Part shown: positions 52,390-59,318 of the stretch, in pieces
How positions within the stretch are numbered: position 1 is the stretch's first letter
Layout: each line of letters opens with the position of its first letter
Assembly (NCBI GenBank): GCA_903875575.1
Contig: CAIQWJ010000074.1
Span: forward strand, 124,001 to 188,000
Reading direction: 5' to 3'
Length of the DNA: 64,000 bases
Source of the DNA: an uncultured Acidobacteriia bacterium
GTDB taxonomy: Bacteria > Acidobacteriota > Terriglobia > Bryobacterales > Bryobacteraceae
Program-made: the position numbers and the translations under genes
Notes under the pieces: generated by a model
The model's input: only the letters and a program-made list of their open reading frames with translations
Told to the model about the DNA's origin: nothing
The model's database searches: none

Positions 52390-53208
52390 ATGGATAACCG
52401 CCGCATGTGCCCGAATTGCCGGGCCTTCATCACAAACAGTGACCGTACGTGTCCGTACTGCGGCAACCCGGTAGGAGCGCGCGCCATCGATTTGCGGGCA
52501 CCCGGCGACATTCTGGGCGGCCTGATTCCGGCCGAGAAGTTCACCACCGTCATCATTCTGCTGATCAATCTCGCGTTTTTCGTTGCCACCACGTGGTTTG
52601 GACGTTCGGTAGGAGACGGCCCGTCTTTGTGGGCTTTCGGGGCCAAGTTCGGCCCCAGCATCTGGACAAATCACCAGTATTGGCGGCTGGTCACGGCCGG
52701 CTTTCTGCATGCCAACATGATGCACATTGCCTTCAACAGCTGGGCGCTGTGGGTGCTATGTGCGCAGGTGGAGGAGATATTCGCAACGCCGCGATTCCTC
52801 GTGATTTACTTTGCCAGCACTGTTGGGGGCTTTTATCTGAGTGCGCGGCTGAATCCGTCTCTCTCGATTGGCGCGTCGGCCGGAATCATGGGCCTCATCG
52901 GTGCCATGGTGGCTTTTGGTGCAGCGAATCGCTCGTCGTTAGGTCGCCAGATTCGGAATCACTACCTGGGCTGGCTCGGCTTTAATCTGGTTTGGGGTTT
53001 CCTACCCGGCTCACAGGTGGATAACTGGGCCCACATCGGCGGCTTTGCGGGCGGCTTTGCGATTGCGTACATCGCGGGCACGCCCATCCGGTCTACCCGA
53101 GCCAGAGAAGCCCTGTGGCGCGTCATTGCCGCGCTCTGCGTTCTAATCACCGTCTATTGTTTCTGGCTGATGTACCACAACTTTCCGACTGCGGACCAGT
53201 TACAGTAA
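52390..53208 (+). CDS. Rhomboid intramembrane serine protease with N-terminal zinc ribbon
   Basis: A 272-residue protein. Residues 7-24 form a zinc ribbon (C7-x2-C10 ... C21-x2-C24). The rhomboid core follows with six or more helices: HANMMHIAFNSWALWVLC, the catalytic S163 in SIGASAGIMGLIG and H215 in DNWAHIGGFAGG. Rhomboids cleave membrane proteins within the bilayer. The zinc ribbon may recognise substrates or partners on the cytoplasmic side. It lies downstream of the DUF4149 gene and is convergent with the next gene. Confidence 0.94.
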   Translation: MDNRRMCPNCRAFITNSDRTCPYCGNPVGARAIDLRAPGDILGGLIPAEKFTTVIILLINLAFFVATTWFGRSVGDGPSLWAFGAKFGPSIWTNHQYWRLVTAGFLHANMMHIAFNSWALWVLCAQVEEIFATPRFLVIYFASTVGGFYLSARLNPSLSIGASAGIMGLIGAMVAFGAANRSSLGRQIRNHYLGWLGFNLVWGFLPGSQVDNWAHIGGFAGGFAIAYIAGTPIRSTRAREALWRVIAALCVLITVYCFWLMYHNFPTADQLQ

Positions 53209-53214
53209 ACCGTC

Positions 53215-54318
53215 TCAGCCCAGCATCTGAATCAACGCCTGAATGTAGCCGAACGCGAAAGCAAACGCCTGCGCGCCACCTGTATCGCCGGGGATCGTGG
53301 GGACGTGGTCCGGCATCAACATGTACGGATACCCCACTTCCTGATACGTTTTTATGGCCTCAATCATGTTGACGCTGCCGGCATCCGGGAAGGTCTCCTG
53401 GAAGTCGCCAAAACCACCCTTGATGTTGCGGAAGTGGACATTGAAGATCTTCTTCCGGGTGCCGAAATAACGAATCAGATCGTGAATCTCGCGGTTTGGG
53501 TCGCGCAGCATCTCCGATATCGTGCCCTGGCAGAAATTCAGCCCGTGATACGGACTTTCGTGCATCGCGACGAACTTCTTCAGGCCGTCAGGCGACCCCA
53601 GCACCGTATGAACACCGCGAAAGCCTTCCGGCTCCGGCATGCCTGGATCGTGCGGATGACACGCCATTCGCACTTTCTCTTCGGTAGCTACCGGAATCAC
53701 GCGCTCCAGAAAGTAGTCGATGCGCTCCCAGTAGGCGTCGGCACTCACAGGGCCAGCTTCCGTCAGCCGGTCTTTGTCTGTCAGCTGCGCCACGGCTTTC
53801 TGATAGTTCCACGTGCTGTACTGGCTCTCGCCGCGCCCCTTTGTGCGACCAATCCGCACCACGCCAAGGATGCTCATGTTGTATTTGATGGCGGGAATCC
53901 CCGCCTTCGCGCAGTTCCGGATCATCTGCTGGATCTGTTCAAGCTGCCGGTCGCGCAGCGGACTCTGCCCCAGCATGATGGCGCCCATCTGGGCGGCCGA
54001 GATGTAGGCCGAAGGCAGCGGAATCGGCACCATGTCCAGCGTGATACCGTGCTTCGCCACGCGGTCCTTCAGGCGCGATAGCCCGTCCACCGACCACTTC
54101 TCGTCCAGTTGCGGCGAGATATCGGCGCTGCAGATGTGCTCAATCCCGAAGGACGACATCACACTGAGCACCTCGTCTTTGTCCGAATGCTGCGTGCCGA
54201 TGTACATCGTGGCCTTGCGGGGAGCCGCGGACGGCGTAGTCCCGGCAGTCTGTGCGAGTGCGGCCGGAGCCAGCGCGAGGGCTCCTCCGGCGGTTTGGAA
54301 GAATTTTCGTCGATCCAT
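53215..54318 (-). CDS. Tat-exported mannonate dehydratase-like TIM-barrel protein
   Basis: A 367-residue protein. It starts with a twin-arginine signal, MDRRKFFQTAGGALALAPAAL-AQ, so it is exported folded. The TIM barrel resembles mannonate dehydratase (UxuA): IKYNMSILGVVRIGRTKGRG, the metal-site motifs ACHPHDPG, LNFCQGT and NVHFRNIK, and MPDHVPTIPGDTGG at the end. UxuA is normally cytoplasmic and removes water from D-mannonate. The exported relatives seen in Acidobacteria and Planctomycetes may act on other sugar acids. The start at ATG 54318 fits the signal; the open frame to 54636 lacks it. Confidence 0.85.
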   Translation of the reverse strand: MDRRKFFQTAGGALALAPAALAQTAGTTPSAAPRKATMYIGTQHSDKDEVLSVMSSFGIEHICSADISPQLDEKWSVDGLSRLKDRVAKHGITLDMVPIPLPSAYISAAQMGAIMLGQSPLRDRQLEQIQQMIRNCAKAGIPAIKYNMSILGVVRIGRTKGRGESQYSTWNYQKAVAQLTDKDRLTEAGPVSADAYWERIDYFLERVIPVATEEKVRMACHPHDPGMPEPEGFRGVHTVLGSPDGLKKFVAMHESPYHGLNFCQGTISEMLRDPNREIHDLIRYFGTRKKIFNVHFRNIKGGFGDFQETFPDAGSVNMIEAIKTYQEVGYPYMLMPDHVPTIPGDTGGAQAFAFAFGYIQALIQMLG

Positions 54319-54532
54319 AGTTAAAAGACAGCTTATCTCTTGCCTCTTGGCCGCGTGGTGCGTCATATTTAGATCAGGCCCCGAAGTACGCCCCAAACGG
54401 CTAAAAAGAAGCAATGTAGAGCGCAGCCATTTTCCGGTTTTCGCTTTCCCCCGCCAGCCACCCTGTGTGGTGCGTGTGGGGAGCTGTCTGGGCGTCTTTT
54501 CAGGCTCATCGCGACGCAGCGGGCAGACGATC

Positions 54533-55780
54533 ATGACGGCGGAATCCAACGAAATCCTGTTCTTTACCGAGCTCGCCGGCCTTCCTGTCTTCGATCTGAA
54601 ACATCGCAGAATCGGCCGCGTTCGCGACGCCGCCATTGTGCCGCTGATCCACCCTTCGCGGGTTGACCGCTTTCTGGTGGGTGCCGGGGCCTCCTGGCTC
54701 TCCGTCCGTTACGATCAGATCGCCAGCATTTCACTTGCGGGGATCCACCTTTCGAACGAAAGACTGTATCCGTACCACTCGGACGAATACATGCTCCGCA
54801 TCCAGCGCGATCTGCTGGATCAGCAGATCATCGACGTGAACGGACGCAAAGTGGTCCGCGTCAACGACGTGACTTTTGAAGTGCGGCGCGACGAACGCGA
54901 ATCGCTTTCCGTGCTCGAAGTCGACGTTGGGGTTCGCAGTATCTTCCGCCGTTTGATGCAGGGCGTCCTGCCGTCCCGCGCGGTCCGCCGCCTGCAACGC
55001 TCTATCCCGCCGAATTCGATCCGTTGGGATTTCTGCAACATTGTAGAGGCCGACCCGCAGCGGCGGCTGCGCCTGAATATTTCGCACGACAAGCTGGAGA
55101 CCATGCATCCGGCCGATCTGGCGGACATCGTGGAAGAGCTATCGCCGGCCGACCGCGAGGCAATCATCGGCACCATCGATAGCGAGGTGGCGGCGGAAGC
55201 GCTTTCCGAAATCGACCCGAAGATGCAGGCCAGTATTCTGGAAGCGCTGGAGCCAGAAGTGGCTGCGGACATCGTCGACGAAATGGCCCCGGATCAGGCA
55301 GCAGACGCGCTTGGTGAACTGGAAGACGAGACCTCGGCCGAGATCCTGGAAGAAATGGAGACCGAGCCGGTTTCCGATGTGAAGGAACTGCTGGAATACG
55401 ACGAAGATACGGCGGGCGGCATGATGAACACTGAAGCCATCGTTCTTCCTGAGCACACCACGCTGTCCGCGGCCATGGTACAACTTCGGGAGCACGAGGA
55501 TCTGCTCGAAAATACCCACGTACTCTTCCTTTCCGATGGCGCTGGACGCATTACCGCCACCGTTCAGTTGGCTCGCCTGTTCCTGGCCGACGGTGAGACG
55601 CGCATGAAAGACCTGGCGATGGGCCGCCTGATTTCAACCCGGCCCGATGAGAAACAGAAGCGGGTCACCGAGCTTTTCGACAAATACAATCTGCTGGCCC
55701 TGCCGGTGCTGGAAGACGATGGCTCGCTTGCCGGCGTCATCACGGCAGACGACGTGATTTCCGTCCTGAGGAAGAAGTAA
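54533..55780 (+). CDS. Soluble MgtE-like regulatory protein (PRC-barrel, MgtE N-domain, CBS pair)
   Basis: A 415-residue cytoplasmic protein from ATG 54533. Two PRC-barrel-like beta domains lie at about 10-150 (LAGLPVFDLKHRRIGRVRDA and QIIDVNGRKVVRVNDV). An MgtE N-terminal superhelix covers about 185-290 (MHPADLADIVEELSPADREA, SEIDPKMQASILEALEPEVA), and a CBS pair about 290-410 (YDEDTAGGMMNTEAIVLPEH ... LAGVITADDVISVLRKK). In MgtE these parts sense Mg2+ and gate the channel, but the MgtE membrane domain is missing. It ends 1 nt before the start of an Nramp-like transporter, so the two probably work together. Confidence 0.92.
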   Translation: MTAESNEILFFTELAGLPVFDLKHRRIGRVRDAAIVPLIHPSRVDRFLVGAGASWLSVRYDQIASISLAGIHLSNERLYPYHSDEYMLRIQRDLLDQQIIDVNGRKVVRVNDVTFEVRRDERESLSVLEVDVGVRSIFRRLMQGVLPSRAVRRLQRSIPPNSIRWDFCNIVEADPQRRLRLNISHDKLETMHPADLADIVEELSPADREAIIGTIDSEVAAEALSEIDPKMQASILEALEPEVAADIVDEMAPDQAADALGELEDETSAEILEEMETEPVSDVKELLEYDEDTAGGMMNTEAIVLPEHTTLSAAMVQLREHEDLLENTHVLFLSDGAGRITATVQLARLFLADGETRMKDLAMGRLISTRPDEKQKRVTELFDKYNLLALPVLEDDGSLAGVITADDVISVLRKK

Positions 55781-55781
55781 G

Positions 55782-57026
55782 ATGCAGGGTCTGGTGAGCC
55801 GCTGGAAGCGGCATCTCCTGGTCTTTCTCGCCGTGCTGGGCCCCGGCTTCATCACCGCCATGGTGGACAACGATTCCGGCGGCATTCTGACTTATTCGTC
55901 GGCCGGTGCCCGCTGGGGCTATCTGCCGCTCTGGACGTTGGCACCCATTACCCTGGCACTGATCGTCTCGCAGGAAATGTGTTCCCGCATGGGGGCCGTT
56001 ACGGGCAAAGGCCTTTCGGATCTGATCCGCGAAGAGTTCGGCCTGCGGATCACGTTCGGCATCATGACATTGCTGGTCATCGCGAATCTGACCAACGTCA
56101 TGGCGGAATTCGCGGGCGTAGCCATCTCGCTCGATCTGTTCGGCATCAGCAAATTCATTTCGGTGCCGATTGTGGCCGCGTTCGTCTGGTTCCTGGCCGT
56201 CAAGGGGAATTACGACAAAGTGGAGAAGATCTTCCTTTTCTCGTGCTCTATCTTCGTGGTCTACATCATCGCGGGCATTCTGATTAAGCCCGACTGGAAA
56301 CAGGCGATGATCTACAGCGTCAAGCCGAAATTGATTCTGGACAAGGACTACATCAAGATGCTGATCGCCATGGTGGGGACCACCATCGCGCCGTGGATGC
56401 AGTTCTACCAGCAATCTGCGGTGGTGGAGAAAGGCATCAGCACAAAGGACTACCGCGAGTCCCGGGTGGAAGTGATCGTTGGCTGTATTCTCACGTCAGT
56501 GATTGCGTTCTTCATCATCGTGGCCTGTGCCGGTGCATATCGCGATCATCCGACTGACATCGATTCCGCAGCCCAGGCGGCACTGGCGCTCAAGCCGTTC
56601 GGGGTTTACACGTATCTGCTGTTTAGCGCGGGCCTGTTGAATGCCTCGGTCTTCGCTGCCTGCATCCTGCCGCTCTCCACTGCGTATTCGGTGTGCGAAG
56701 GTCTGGGCTTTGAATCGGGCGTGAATAAGACGTGGAAAGAGGCGCCTGCTTTCTACTGGTTGTATACGCTCCTGATCGTCGGCAGCGCCCTGATCGTACT
56801 GATGCCGAAATTCGACATGGTGAAGAACATCCTGTATTCGCAGGTTCTGAATGGCATGCTGTTGCCGTTCATTCTGATCTTCATGATCCTGCTGATTAAC
56901 AGATATGCGCTGATGAAGGAGTGGGTGAATCCGCGTGCGTACAACATCGTGGCGTGGGCTACCGTAATCATCGTGATCGGCATGACCGTGGCGCTGACCG
57001 GCATTACCATTCGGGACGGAAGATAA
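55782..57026 (+). CDS. Nramp-family divalent metal transporter with Mg-type substitutions
   Basis: A 414-residue membrane protein with about eleven helices. In helix 1 the family DPGN motif reads DSGG (D31-S-G-G34) after GPGFITAMV. In helix 6 the Met of the V-M-P-H metal site is Ala: GTTIAPWMQFYQQ, with A203-P-W. Canonical Nramps use this Met to favour Mn and Fe over Mg and Ca. Its loss, as in Nramp-related Mg transporters, suggests Mg2+ or a mixed specificity. The upstream MgtE-like regulatory protein supports that. cyaY follows 3 nt later. Confidence 0.9.
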   Translation: MQGLVSRWKRHLLVFLAVLGPGFITAMVDNDSGGILTYSSAGARWGYLPLWTLAPITLALIVSQEMCSRMGAVTGKGLSDLIREEFGLRITFGIMTLLVIANLTNVMAEFAGVAISLDLFGISKFISVPIVAAFVWFLAVKGNYDKVEKIFLFSCSIFVVYIIAGILIKPDWKQAMIYSVKPKLILDKDYIKMLIAMVGTTIAPWMQFYQQSAVVEKGISTKDYRESRVEVIVGCILTSVIAFFIIVACAGAYRDHPTDIDSAAQAALALKPFGVYTYLLFSAGLLNASVFAACILPLSTAYSVCEGLGFESGVNKTWKEAPAFYWLYTLLIVGSALIVLMPKFDMVKNILYSQVLNGMLLPFILIFMILLINRYALMKEWVNPRAYNIVAWATVIIVIGMTVALTGITIRDGR

Positions 57027-57029
57027 ACA

Positions 57030-57359
57030 ATGATCGACGAACAAAGTTTTCGTAAGCTGTCGGAAGATGCGATTGAACAATTGCAACGGGCGCTGCTGAA
57101 GGCGGCTGACACGTACGATTTTGAGGTGGACAACAACCAGGGCGCATTGACCGTAGAGTTCGAAGATCCGCCAGCGCGGTTTGTGGTGAGCCCGAATGCG
57201 CCAGTGCGGCAAATCTGGGTTTCCGCGCGGGTAAAAAGTTTCAAGCTCGACTGGGACGAGGCGCGCTCGGCGTTCGTGCTGGCGGCGGATCAGCGGGATT
57301 TGAAGCAGTTGATGGCGGGCGTCATCGGCGAGCAACTGGGCGAAGAGATCACGCTGTAG
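57030..57359 (+). CDS. cyaY: Frataxin-like protein CyaY
   Basis: A 109-residue protein with the frataxin fold. An acidic N-terminal helix (SFRKLSEDAIEQLQRALLKA) is followed by strands (FEVDNNQGALTVEFEDPPAR), the conserved central turn NAPVRQIWVSARV, and SFKLDWDEARSAF. Frataxins bind iron and tune Fe-S cluster assembly through the cysteine desulfurase. It is the last gene of the run with the MgtE-like regulator and the Nramp-like transporter, 3 nt behind the latter, which links it to metal homeostasis. Confidence 0.93.
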   Translation: MIDEQSFRKLSEDAIEQLQRALLKAADTYDFEVDNNQGALTVEFEDPPARFVVSPNAPVRQIWVSARVKSFKLDWDEARSAFVLAADQRDLKQLMAGVIGEQLGEEITL

Positions 57360-57451
57360 CCCAGCATTTCGCAGCCCTTCTCCCTCGCAGGTTTTCTGTT
57401 TCGCAGCCCCGCGCGCAGCGCAGCTAATACCTCCTCCGAAAATCGGAGATA

Positions 57452-57480
57452 TTTACAACATTGAGCAAACCAGTTACGAT
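57452..57480 (+). promoter_or_regulatory. Sigma-70-like promoter of the small transcription unit
   Basis: TTTACA at 57452-57457 and TACGAT at 57475-57480 with a 17-nt spacer. The -35 matches five of six positions and the -10 four of six. The predicted start near 57487 would give a leader of about 118 nt before the small ORF. Confidence 0.5.
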
Positions 57481-57486
57481 ACCTCT

Positions 57487-57725
57487 TCTACTTCGGAAGG
57501 TGCAGAGTCGCCGTTTTGCAGGAGTATCCGGGCTCCAAAATGCAAAAACCCCGCCGTTAGAGGGCAGGGTCTGCAAGTTTACGGAGTAGAAAGGAGGTGG
57601 TTGTATGCGCCTTCTGTTGCTGTTAGTTTGTCTGATCCGATTCAGGAAACACGGTATTACGCTAAAGTTTGAAATCAAACTTTAGCTAAAACCGAGGGGG
57701 CCAGCAGTGCGACCTGCTGGCCTCC
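57487..57725 (+). ncRNA. Candidate structured RNA / leader with closing hairpins
   Basis: Four hairpins can be drawn. P1: TTTTGCA 57514-57520 with TGCAAAA 57541-57547, plus inner GGAG/CTCC. P2: 57548-57570, a 7-bp stem with one C.A mismatch. P3: GCTAAAGTTTG/CAAACTTTAGC, 57661-57686, a perfect 11-bp stem with a 4-nt loop. P4: 57696-57725, a 12-bp stem with one G.T pair. P3 covers the stop codon of the small ORF. The closing hairpins lack a T-run. The unit could be a leader, a small RNA or a type I toxin mRNA. Confidence 0.4.
57605..57685 (+). CDS. Small ORF of 26 residues with a 13-nt anti-SD match
   Basis: ATG 57605 to TAG 57683-57685 encodes a short hydrophobic-then-basic peptide starting MRLLLLLVCLIRFRKHG and ending EIKL. 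It is preceded by TAGAAAGGAGGTG at 57587-57599, which is fully complementary to the usual 3' end of 16S rRNA, with a 5-nt gap to the ATG. This is the strongest ribosome-binding site I noticed in the window. A Leu-rich N-terminus of this size is seen in type I toxins and leader peptides. No plus-strand gene follows, so it does not lead into an operon. Confidence 0.45.
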   Translation: MRLLLLLVCLIRFRKHGITLKFEIKL

Positions 57726-57758
57726 ACAGCAACAATCTTACCATGATCCAGGTCCACT

Positions 57759-58919
57759 CTACCAACTGATCTCCTCGCCCCCCTCCAGCGTCAGGGAGAG
57801 AATCTGATCTCCAGCATGATCCCATTCCACGGGGTAAAGCTTGCCATCGTGCAGCTTCTGCACCTTCAGTCCCGTGAGGACGGTACTTGGGTCTATGGCC
57901 GCTTTCGATAGGCGTATCGCCTGCTGCACCGAATTACCAGGTGGCAGGTCAAGCAGCGTACCGTTCACCCTTACTCGCATGTACGCGTTAATGCCGGTCC
58001 CGTGCGGCAGAACGCTATAAGTCGCGGGATCGGCGGTTTTCAGGAACCCCGCGGCGTCGCGCTGAAAGTCTGCGTCGCGTCTCCGCAACTCCTCCGGCGT
58101 GGGCGCTGAAAACACCACAAAATCGAAATCGTTGGTCGAAACTTTGGTCATCATGAAGAGTTCATACCAGCGCGCGTCCGGCCCAAAGGCGAACCGGCTG
58201 ACGGTTGGAACCGCTGGGTGCTCAACGGTCGCGCCAACATGCGTTTCGGCACTCCGGGGCACAATTCGGAAGCCCGGCCCGGCATCCCGCGGCACCAGGT
58301 CATACCAATCGACCTCATAACCAATCACCGCAGGATTTGATTTCACCTCCACATCGATACTGCCTGGAGCCTTCCCTTCAGATGTAGAAATAACGTCGGC
58401 CAAGGCACCTGTCGGAGCACCGGGTTTCATGACGGGGGCCACCACGTTCAGCGATTGCACGGAACGCAGGTCCGTTCGACCCTGAAGTAACTGCCGCCGC
58501 CGCGCGAGCTCAAGCGGCAACGCGTCGACGATATTCTCCGCCAAATGGAAAGCTTCGTTGGCCGCGATGCAGCCCTGCTTCTCCAGTTCCACGGTCCATT
58601 CGAACAGTTCCGCGCCAGTCGTGGCCGCTATAGCGTCGCGGGTGACCGTCACACGGACTGCGGAGCGGAGGCGTTGGACCGTGAGGCCATGGGGAGAGGC
58701 GGCGCAGGCGCCCTTTCCTGCCGGTGCCGAGACGCGCAGGACGGCGCGGTCGGCAGCTTTTTCCAGAATTCCGGGCGGCGCGAGCACTGGTGCCGCCGGG
58801 GTGGCCGAAAGCCGGAAGACCGTGGACGGATGCCCGCAGGCCATCTGGAATGCAGCCGCCAGAATCGCGATTGCCGGCACACGGCGACGGACCGCAAAAG
58901 ATTTCGCTTGCAAAACCAT
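57759..58919 (-). CDS. Lipoprotein of unknown function
   Basis: A 386-residue exported protein from ATG 58919. The signal (RRRVPAIAILAAAFQMACGH) ends in a lipobox-like MAC. The mature part has Fn3-like or immunoglobulin-like strands (VQSLNVVAPVMKPGAPTGAL, and SIDVEVKSNPAVIGYEVDWY). It then changes to a segment with RVNGTLLDLPPGNSVQQAIR, followed by WDHAGDQILSLTLEGGEEI. I do not recognise a named family. It is divergent from blaI with only 24 nt between the two starts, so it is probably controlled by the same BlaI-type operator. Confidence 0.65.
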   Translation of the reverse strand: MVLQAKSFAVRRRVPAIAILAAAFQMACGHPSTVFRLSATPAAPVLAPPGILEKAADRAVLRVSAPAGKGACAASPHGLTVQRLRSAVRVTVTRDAIAATTGAELFEWTVELEKQGCIAANEAFHLAENIVDALPLELARRRQLLQGRTDLRSVQSLNVVAPVMKPGAPTGALADVISTSEGKAPGSIDVEVKSNPAVIGYEVDWYDLVPRDAGPGFRIVPRSAETHVGATVEHPAVPTVSRFAFGPDARWYELFMMTKVSTNDFDFVVFSAPTPEELRRRDADFQRDAAGFLKTADPATYSVLPHGTGINAYMRVRVNGTLLDLPPGNSVQQAIRLSKAAIDPSTVLTGLKVQKLHDGKLYPVEWDHAGDQILSLTLEGGEEISW

Positions 58920-58928
58920 GCCACATAG

Positions 58929-58944
58929 TACTAAATAGTTAGTA
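58929..58944. promoter_or_regulatory. BlaI/MecI-type operator
   Basis: TACTA-N6-TAGTA is a perfect 5-bp inverted repeat overlapping the A of the blaI start codon, within a TA-rich stretch (TAGTACTAAATAGTTAGTA). BlaI/MecI repressors bind TACA/TGTA- or TACTA-type dyads. Its place lets BlaI shut off both its own operon and the divergent lipoprotein gene. Confidence 0.6.
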
Positions 58945-59318
58945 TGCGTAGCAAGAGCACCGTTCTCACCCAGCAGGAACTCGAAATCATGAAGGTCGTC
59001 TGGGAGCATGACACCGTCACGGTCCGCGAAGTTTACGAAACGCTGCTGAAGAAGCGTAAGGTCGCGTACACCACTGTCATGACCATGATGAAAATTCTGG
59101 AGCAGAAGAAATATCTGAAGAAGGACCAGACAGACCGCGCGCATGTTTACCGCCCCGCGCAACCGCGCCGCAAAGTCGTCGGCGATATGGTGCGCGATTT
59201 TGTGAATCGCGTCTTCAACGGGTCGGCCGAACCTCTCCTGGTGCATCTTGTGGAAGAACACGATCTCTCCCGCGAAGACCTGGCCGAGATTGCACGTATG
59301 CGGAAGGAAAAGCCATGA
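58944..59318 (+). CDS. BlaI/MecI/CopY-family transcriptional repressor
   Basis: A 124-residue winged-helix repressor. Residues 5-75 are the DNA-binding domain (LTQQELEIMKVVWEHDTVTV, YTTVMTMMKILEQKKYLKKD), and the C-terminal half is the dimerisation domain. The protease-cleavage and dimer region matches BlaI (FVNRVFNGSAEPLLVHLVEE). In the classical system BlaR1 senses beta-lactam and its protease relieves BlaI repression. Here no beta-lactamase gene is seen; the next genes are two BlaR1-like proteins. The start at ATG 58944 has no Shine-Dalgarno and overlaps its own operator, so translation may be leaderless. Confidence 0.93.
   Translation: MRSKSTVLTQQELEIMKVVWEHDTVTVREVYETLLKKRKVAYTTVMTMMKILEQKKYLKKDQTDRAHVYRPAQPRRKVVGDMVRDFVNRVFNGSAEPLLVHLVEEHDLSREDLAEIARMRKEKP

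Larger units (their letters stand above)
57360..57758. other. Long intergenic region with a candidate small transcription unit
   Basis: About 400 nt between cyaY and the convergent lipoprotein gene. It holds a sigma-70-like promoter (57452-57480), a series of hairpins, a 26-codon ORF with an exceptional ribosome-binding site, and two closing hairpins. The first 90 nt (57360-57450) show nothing beyond a small dyad, CTCCGAAAATCGGAG. Confidence 0.5.

Noticed and set aside
54032-54532. N-terminal extension of the MgtE-like protein
   Set aside because: The extra 167 codons run opposite the mannonate-dehydratase gene and its upstream region and show no domain; ATG 54533 starts right before the PRC barrel.
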